Shown here one piece after another: positions 25,538 through 33,300 of a DNA stretch of 35,442 bases. Numbering within the stretch: position 1 is the stretch's first letter; every line of letters starts with the position of its first letter. Made by a program: the position numbers and the translations under genes. The stretch is from Anaerolineae bacterium (GTDB lineage: Bacteria; Chloroflexota; Anaerolineae; Anaerolineales; UBA4823). The notes beneath the pieces are model-generated. The model saw nothing but the letters and a program-made list of their open reading frames with translations. It searched no databases and was not told the DNA's origin. The stretch covers positions 1 to 35,442 of the forward strand of contig QEXX01000055.1 of NCBI GenBank assembly GCA_003130835.1. Direction: 5' to 3'.

Positions 25538-27064
25538 TTATCTGGTCGATAAAAAGCCCTTTGGCAAGGACGATTCGCTCCGTTTTTCCAACCAACCCCC
25601 TGCGACGGCGAAGAAGATCATCCCTATTAACCCCAGCCACCCCGTCCAATCCCCGAGGCGGGTGTAGAGGCTACCCTTTCCATGTCCGATTTGCACCTCC
25701 CCGACCAAGGTGGCTTCTCCTCCTTGCGGGAAGGCGGCTAACGCTTTGATGTGTCCATAGGGGTCGATGATGGCCGAATCCCAACCGCCATCGGCTTTGA
25801 CCATCGCCACGCGATTTTCGACGGCGCGGAAGACCAGATGGGTATAGTGTTTATCGGCGATGGTGCTCCAATCGTTGGACGGCACGGCGATCAATTGAGC
25901 ACCTTGCGCTGCCATTTTGCGGGCTGTATCCGTGTAATCCAAATCGTAGCAAATGATGGTTGCCACCCTACCCAGTTCGGTTGAATAAACCGGATAGGTG
26001 CCACGCGTCAGGCTGGTTTCTCCGGCAAAGACGACCGGATGATCTTTGCCGAAGACACCCAGGAACTCGCCGCTGGGCGAAAGCACGGTGGCTTCATTGC
26101 GCAAGCCTTGTTCGGTCACGATGACATAGCCGCTCGCCAGATAGGCATTGGTTTCAGCCGTCAAGCTCCTCAAGCCTAAGCGGTCTTCCACCAACGGATC
26201 CCAGGGCATCACGCCCTCGGGCCAGACGATTATGCGCGCCCCTTGATTGGCTGCTTCCCGAGATTGTTCAAGCATGCGCTGGTGCAGGCGCGTCACCACT
26301 CCCTCTTCTCCTGCCAGCGCGCTCATGATCAGCGAGCGGCTCGGTTGGATGGCTGCTACCTGCAGGCTTGGCGTGGAGAGCGGCTGAAGATATAAGGCTA
26401 AACTCAAGCCTAGCCAAACGGCTGCCATCCCCGCCGTTGCGATCAACCATTGCTTTACCAGACGAGGTGAGAGTCTGGACTCTTCAGCGCTCGGAGTGGT
26501 CTTTGTCTCCAGCCACCGCAGACAGCCCAACGCCAGCCCATAGTTGATCCACATCACCACCATCCCCATGCCGATAATGCCAAAGAGGCTGACCGGTTGA
26601 ATGAGCCACGTTTGACGATAAAGTGGATAGGCAATAAACGCCCAAGTGCCGGCAATCGGAATGAATAAACGGATCATCTCGGTGCCAGCCCAGTTGAGCA
26701 CTCCCATCGGGACAAACCAGCGGTAAGCAGTCTTCTGATGGAAAGCCTGCAAGCCGCGGTCGGTCAGCAAGGTGAGTCCAGCCACGATGAGAGGCAACCA
26801 GACCATAAAGGTGCCAATCGGTCGAAAGACCGGGCCTAAATACCCTTGCAGCCATAAGCCGATTGCCAGGGCTGGCGCCAGCGCAGACCATTTCGCGGGC
26901 AAAAGGCGATATTGAGCGATCAGCATGGGCACCCAGCCGATGAAAACCAAGGGCCAGACGGTGTAGGGCGGAAAGGCAAGAACGATGAGAATGGCAGATA
27001 AAACGGACAAACCAATCCCAATTGCAAACCGCCAAAACAAAGAATTTTCAATTCGAGAGATCAT
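25538..27064 (-). CDS. lnt: Apolipoprotein N-acyltransferase-like protein (membrane domain plus nitrilase-type domain)
   Basis: 508 residues. The N-terminal 225 residues form about six to seven transmembrane segments, including FPPYTVWPLVFIGWVPML, typical of Lnt. The C-terminal carbon-nitrogen hydrolase domain (about 232-465) has the catalytic triad E283 (VWPEG), K340 (FGKDHP) and C372 (ICYDLDY). A final helix lies at about 480-497. Lnt N-acylates the amino-terminal cysteine of lipoproteins. The usual Tyr-Glu after the cysteine is Tyr-Asp here (C372-Y-D), and the K-to-GE spacing is one longer than in E. coli, so the substrate could differ. AGGAGG precedes the ATG by four bases. The gene converges with the exopolysaccharide operon, with only 16 bases between stops, and diverges from the giant surface-protein gene. 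Confidence 0.82.
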   Translation of the reverse strand: MISRIENSLFWRFAIGIGLSVLSAILIVLAFPPYTVWPLVFIGWVPMLIAQYRLLPAKWSALAPALAIGLWLQGYLGPVFRPIGTFMVWLPLIVAGLTLLTDRGLQAFHQKTAYRWFVPMGVLNWAGTEMIRLFIPIAGTWAFIAYPLYRQTWLIQPVSLFGIIGMGMVVMWINYGLALGCLRWLETKTTPSAEESRLSPRLVKQWLIATAGMAAVWLGLSLALYLQPLSTPSLQVAAIQPSRSLIMSALAGEEGVVTRLHQRMLEQSREAANQGARIIVWPEGVMPWDPLVEDRLGLRSLTAETNAYLASGYVIVTEQGLRNEATVLSPSGEFLGVFGKDHPVVFAGETSLTRGTYPVYSTELGRVATIICYDLDYTDTARKMAAQGAQLIAVPSNDWSTIADKHYTHLVFRAVENRVAMVKADGGWDSAIIDPYGHIKALAAFPQGGEATLVGEVQIGHGKGSLYTRLGDWTGWLGLIGMIFFAVAGGWLEKRSESSLPKGFLSTR

Positions 27065-27265
27065 GTTGCCTCCTTTGCTTCAAACGGAACCAAGTTCAAA
27101 ACACCCTAAAGCACCAAGAAGGGATTGTGATCACCAGCAAACGACAACTTGCAACCAATCACTTAACCATCGCACATTTCCCTTACCTAGCACAAAATAG
27201 GCTTTTAATCAGTATAACTGATGTCTCAGAAATACCCTAACAAAATTGCAATGCTGTTGCATGGA

Positions 27266-27294
27266 TTGAAAATTTCCCAAGATTAATTTAAAAT
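27266..27294 (+). promoter_or_regulatory. Promoter of the giant surface-protein gene
   Basis: TTGAAA (27266-27271), 17 bases, TAAAAT (27289-27294): each hexamer matches five of six consensus positions at ideal spacing. Transcription would start near 27301, giving a leader of about 58 bases. A short inverted repeat TGCAA/TTGCA (27247-27261) ends five bases before the -35 box and could be an operator. The rest of the 294-base spacer (27065-27358) shows nothing else recognisable. Confidence 0.65.
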
Positions 27295-27358
27295 AAGAAC
27301 AGCCACTCCGTTGCGATCATAACGACCATCGCCTACCCCAACCTTACAGGACAGGTCA

Positions 27359-30300
27359 ATGAAGCACTCAAAAGTTTCTCCCCCTCTTCATCTGGTTAGT
27401 TTGACACTGATCCTTGTCCTCATGATTGCTCTAGGCATGCCTCCGCTCTCTGCATCCGCCTCGCCTGTGCATCGAAAAGCGAATAGCACCCCTCCAACCG
27501 TTACCTTAAACGTGCCGGCGGAAGCCTTCATCGGCAGCAACGTGACCTTCACCGTCACCTTCGACAACACTGACACCGTCCCCGGCTACGGCCCGCTGAT
27601 TGACCTCATCCTCCCCACCAACGGCGCAGACGGCGCGCAGAACACCAACCTGCCGCTGGATGGCTTGACCTTCGTCAGCGCTACCTATTTGGGGGTGAAC
27701 GTCGAAAACACCGTTCTGACCTTCTCCGGCTCCGGCGGCGTGACCTGCGTGAATCATCCTTATATGGTGGATAACACCGGCAATCCGATTCAAGTCTGCG
27801 GGGATGCCGGCGACACACTCGTCGCTCTGCGCCTGCCCTTCGGCTCCTTTACGCCGGATCAGCCCCCCGTCACGGTGAATGTGACCGTCGCAATGAGCAA
27901 CCTGGCTGACCTGGGCACGCCGCTCACCATCCAGGCGCGCGGCGGCTACCAGTTCGGCTATACCCCGCTCAATGACTGGTGCTGCGGCGACGATCCCAGC
28001 GCCAGCCTGAGCGGTTGGGTATCGGACAGCGTCACCCCCACCCTGTTCACCCTCTCCAAGTCCTACAATGGCCCGGAGGATGAGACCGCCACCGGCCCCA
28101 ACTTCCCGCGCCAGTACACCGTCACCGCCCAGATCGCCCCCGGCCAGACGATGACCTCCTTCAACCTGAGCGACATCCTGCCCGCCAACATGCAGTTCGT
28201 CTCGCTGGTCAGCACCAATCCCGGCGGCGCGACCTGCACGCACAGTAACCCGGCTGCGCCCGGCGGCACGCTCTCCTGTGACTTTGCCTCGGTCAGCGGC
28301 ACAGTGACGATGACCTTCGAGTACTACATCCCGCTGCGCGATGCGGGCGGCGCTTCGGTGATCGATCCCATCAGCGGGGATGACGCCCTCTCCTGCAACA
28401 ACGCCAGCGGCGGCGGGACCTGGACGCCGCTCGACCCGCGCGACACCGGCGGCGCGTTCACCCAGAACCCGTCCGGCTGCGAACACACCCTCACCGACAA
28501 ATCCATCGCCATCCAGAAATCAGTCAGCGTGGTGGGCGGCGGCGACCCGGCCCCCGGCAAGTACCTGGAATACACCCTCGATTTTCAAGTTTCGGATTTC
28601 TTCGCTTTCCAGAACGCGGTGGTCACCGACGTTATCTCGGATGGGCAACACTTTGACCCTACGTTTACGCCAACCCTGACTTTCGCTGGCAGCGGCGGAT
28701 TCACGTACAGTGGCAACTTCGTCCCCGCCAATTATGATGTTGCCTGCCATTACACAGGCGGCGGCGCGGAATGCGAGACGAACACGGGTCCCTTTGATGG
28801 TTCTACGACGCTTGTTTTCCGCGTTTCGGATCAGATTGGCGCAGGCGGACGCCTCATCGGCGGCTGCGTGCCGACCACCGGCGCCGGCGCGGGAGACCCG
28901 GATTGCGGTCTCTATGACGACGGTCCGACCACCGGCCGCATCGTCTTCCGCACCCTCATCCAGCAAAACTTTACCGATACCTTCCCCTCCGGCGACCCCA
29001 GCGTGGACCAGGGAGATACGCTGACGAACAACGTCACCATCGGCGGCGACCTGCTTTCCACCACGGATGCCTCCACCCCCACCGGTCAGAGCGAAGCGGA
29101 TACCTCGTCTGCCTCGGCGCAGATCGGCCGCGGCGCGCTGACCAAATCCATTTACGCCATCAATGGAAGCACATCCTTCGGTTCACCGGTGGAAGTCAAA
29201 CCGGGCGATACCGTCACCTACCGGCTGACCTACACCCTGCCCACCGGTGACGTGGAAAACTTGTACTTCGATGACTACCTGCCCCTGCCCGTCTTCCACG
29301 TCAGCGACCCGGATGAAGATGGCGCAGCCGATCCGACCTGGGTCTTTGACGATGTGGTGAATGCCACGGCTCCGGCGGCTGGCCGCGCCAAGTTCGGACC
29401 GAGCGACACCTTCCGCGCCTATTCCAACATCGTTCCCACCATCACTTCCGACCCGACCAACAACCGCCTGGATTTCTACTACGGCGACTTCGATGGCCCC
29501 ACCGAACAGCAATATACGGTGGACCTCCTCTTTACCGTCACCGTCTCCGACGACCCCTTCGCCGACCGCCTCTACCTGACGAACCAGGCGCATGCCTTTG
29601 AAGGCTCCACCAACGCCGGCACAGCCGATGCCAACGCCATCGTGCAGATCGTCTTGACCGAGCCGGTGCTGGTGACGAAGAAGGGGGTGATCTGGACGAG
29701 CAACAGCAATGGCGTCTTCAACCCGAATCCACCCGGCCCGGTGACCTTTCTCCCGCCTTCCAACAGCCCGCGCTGGAGCGGCACGATTAACTCGAGCAAT
29801 CTGGCCTCCACACCCATTAACAGCGATCTGAGCAACGTGGACGCGGGCGATCTCGTCACCTTTGCCATTGTGATTGAGAACCAGGGCAGCAGCGGCAACG
29901 GCGCTTTCGATATTCAGATTCGGGATACGCTCCCGACCGGTTTTGTCATTCCCTCAGGTGGCTTGAATTTGCAAATTTACCGCGGCGACGGTACCGCACT
30001 CAGTTACACCGATTTGGGAGGGGGGCTCTTTGGCACTGGTATAGAAATTACCGATCCTGGCCCCGCTGAAGGCGCCTGCCAGAAGTATGACCCGAATAAC
30101 GGGAAAAACATCGTCCTGGTCACCTATGACTTGCAATTAGATTCCACCGTCCAGGGTGGCCAGCAACTGATCAACACCGCCACGCTCTTCAACTACGCCG
30201 GCTCCGAAGGCGGCCCCGACCACACCGCCAACGACCTGACCGATACCGCCCAGGTCACCGTGGATAATCCGACTGTAGCAAAAGACCTGGTCTCCACTGA

Positions 30301-33300
30301 AATCAACAATACCTACAACGACAATACTCAGGCTGTCGTCGGCGAATTCGTCACTTACACCATTACCCTGACTGTGCCAGAAGGCACGCTGCCCAGCGCC
30401 CAAATTGTGGATACCCTTGATGCCGGCCTGGCGTTTGTGGATTTGCAATCGGTGGTCGTCTCCAACCCCGATACCGATGGCGCCGGGGCAGGGGACGATG
30501 GCATTTACAGCAGCGTGATGACTTTTGATGCGGCCGGCAATTGCACCAATTGCGCTGCCGGCACGGGGGCGGGCAGCAACCCGCTCATCGCTACTTTGGG
30601 TGGGCAGGATGGTCGCCAGATTACTTTCAATTTTGGCGATCTGACCAACACCAACAATACCAACTCCGTTGCCGAGACCATTACGATCACCTACCGCGCC
30701 GTTATTCTCAATGTGAGTAGTAATCAGGCAGGCGGACAGCGTAACAATGCCGCCGCATTGACATGGGGAACGAGCAGCAGTTTGCCTTCTGTCTCTGCTC
30801 CGAACATTACCATCATCGAGCCGGTGATCAACACGAGCAAAACCGTTACCCCCGCCACAGCCGACGCCGGCGATACCGTCACCTTCACCGTCACCCTCAG
30901 CAATCCCGCCTCCGGCTCCACCACCGCCTACGATGTGACCTGGAGCGATACCGTCCTGGCGGGCCTCACCTATGTCTCTGGCACACTCGCTTTGGGCGCC
31001 TGCACGGCCTCCACTCCGCTCACCCTGAGCGAGACCGGCGCGCCAACCCTGAGCGGTTCTGGCGGCTTGCTCCAGCCGGGCCAATCCTGCACCATCACCT
31101 TCCAGGCGACGGTAAATTACTCTGCCACCCCCGGACAGACCCTCACCAACACCGCCATTTCTCAATGGACAAGTTTACCTGGCGCTGTCAACGACCGCTC
31201 CACCTACAACACGGATTCCGATGAGCGCACCGGCGCCGATGGCGTGGGCGGCGCGCTGGACGATTATGCCAGCCAGGGGTCGGCGGCGCTCACCATCAAC
31301 AGCACTGCGCCGCAAAAGTACCTGGTTGCCACCTCCGAAGCCCATACGGGCGACCCTAGTGACGGCACGCTGAGGGTGACCATTGGCGAAATCGTGCGCT
31401 ATCGCCTAGTAGTGCAACTGCCCGAAGGCACCAGCCCCAACTTCCAGATTCTGGACATGCTTCCTCTGGACATATACCCTACGGGCTTAATCTTCCTTGA
31501 CGATGGCACAGCCAAAGCCGCCTTTGTCTCCAATGGCGCCGGGATCACTTCCAGCAATTACGGCCCCTTGCCGATCCCGGCTATCACTGACTCGGATTGC
31601 TTCCTAAGCGGTAACAGCGCCGACGCTACCACGCCAGCCATCCCGGCTGCCTGCGCTCCGCTGCCTGACAACAACGTAGCCAGCAACATGGACGACTGGC
31701 AGGATCTGGACAATTTCACCCCAGGCGCAGATGTGGCCTTCAAACTGGGCACTCTGGTGAACAACGATAACGATGCCGATGCTGAGTATGTCATCGTTGA
31801 GTTCAATGCCCTGGTCAGTAACAACGGCGGAACATATACCAACGACGCAGGGGATGACCTCCCCAACGGTTCCCGTGTCTACATCAATGGAACGCCAAAT
31901 GGGCTTGATTCTAACTGGCTCAATATACGCGTCGCCGAGCCATCGCTCACGCTGACCAAAGGCGTCACCACTGCCCCGACCGATGCCGGCGATACCGTCA
32001 CCTACACCCTCACCATCTCCGCCGCCTCCGGCGTCAACCGCGCCACCGCCTTCGACCTGACGCTGACCGATACCTTCGACTCCTACCTGACCGGCCTCAC
32101 TGTCTCCAGTGTTACGACCACCCAGGGGACGACCTGTGTGGGCAACGGCAGCGGTACGACTGCCTTCAGTCACAACGGCGGCTCGTTCAGCGGCAACACC
32201 CTGACCTTCACCGCCACCTGTCTCGACCCCGGTCAGACCATCACCATCACGGTAACGGCTACCGTCGCGGCGGCTGCTCCGGCCGGCTACACCATCCCCA
32301 ACACCGCCAACCTGGTCTGGACCTCGCTGCCTGGAACGGGCACCTCGCCCAATCCGACCGGCTCCACCACCCCCGGCGGCTCCGGCGCCGATAACGGCGA
32401 GCGGGATGGCAGCGGCACGCCGGCCCAGAACGACTACAACGCCTCCGCTTCCGCCAATGCCCCCCTCGCTGCGCCGCAGATCGTCAAACAAGCCCCCACA
32501 CCGACCGGTTATCCCATTGGCGCTACGGTCACCTATCCTATTGCCATCACCCTCCCGGAAGGCGTGACGCGCAACGTGCGCGTTACCGACGCCGTCCCGG
32601 CCGGAATGCAGTATGTCTCCTACAGCGTAAACACCTCCGCTTTCAACGGCAGCGTTCCCGCGCCCACCGTCAGCGGCGGTGCATCCAACGGCGATGATGT
32701 CACCTTCAATTTCGGTGACATCACCACCACGGATGACAACAATTCCGCCAACAACACCTTCACCCTGCTGGTCACGCTGCGCGTCCTGGATGTGCCGGCT
32801 AATCAAATCGGTACCGTGCTGACCAACGGCGCCAGCCTGACTTACACCCCCGGCACTGGCGCAACGGATACCACCATAAGCGGCGGCACACAAAACATTG
32901 CCGTCCTTGAGCCGCGCATCGCCACCACCAAGTCGGTCTCCCCGACCAGCAGCGTGGATGCCGGCGATACGCTCACCTACATCGTGCGCTTCACTAACAC
33001 CGGCACCTCCACCGCCTACGACGTCACCGCCCAGGATGTCCTCGCTCAGGGCGTGACTTACAACAACGACGCCTCCTGCGTCTTCTATGACGGCGCCTCT
33101 ACCTCGGCCATCCCTGTCACCGTCGCGGTTGGCAGCGGCACGCTGACCTTCGACGGCAACCCCTCTGGCGCCTGGGACATCCCCGCCACCGACCCGAACG
33201 ATTCGTACATCGAATGCACCTACACCGCCACCGCCCAGAGCAGCCTGCATCTGGACGGCGCGCACACCAACACCGCGGACGCCGACTGGACCTCGCTTAA

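Noticed and set aside
31604-33265. A 553-codon minus-strand open frame, with similar ones at 30137-31165 and 27506-28486
   Set aside because: Gly/Val/Ala/Arg-rich shadows opposite the giant plus-strand gene. They share its repeat rhythm only because they mirror its codons; no ribosome-binding sites or family motifs were seen.
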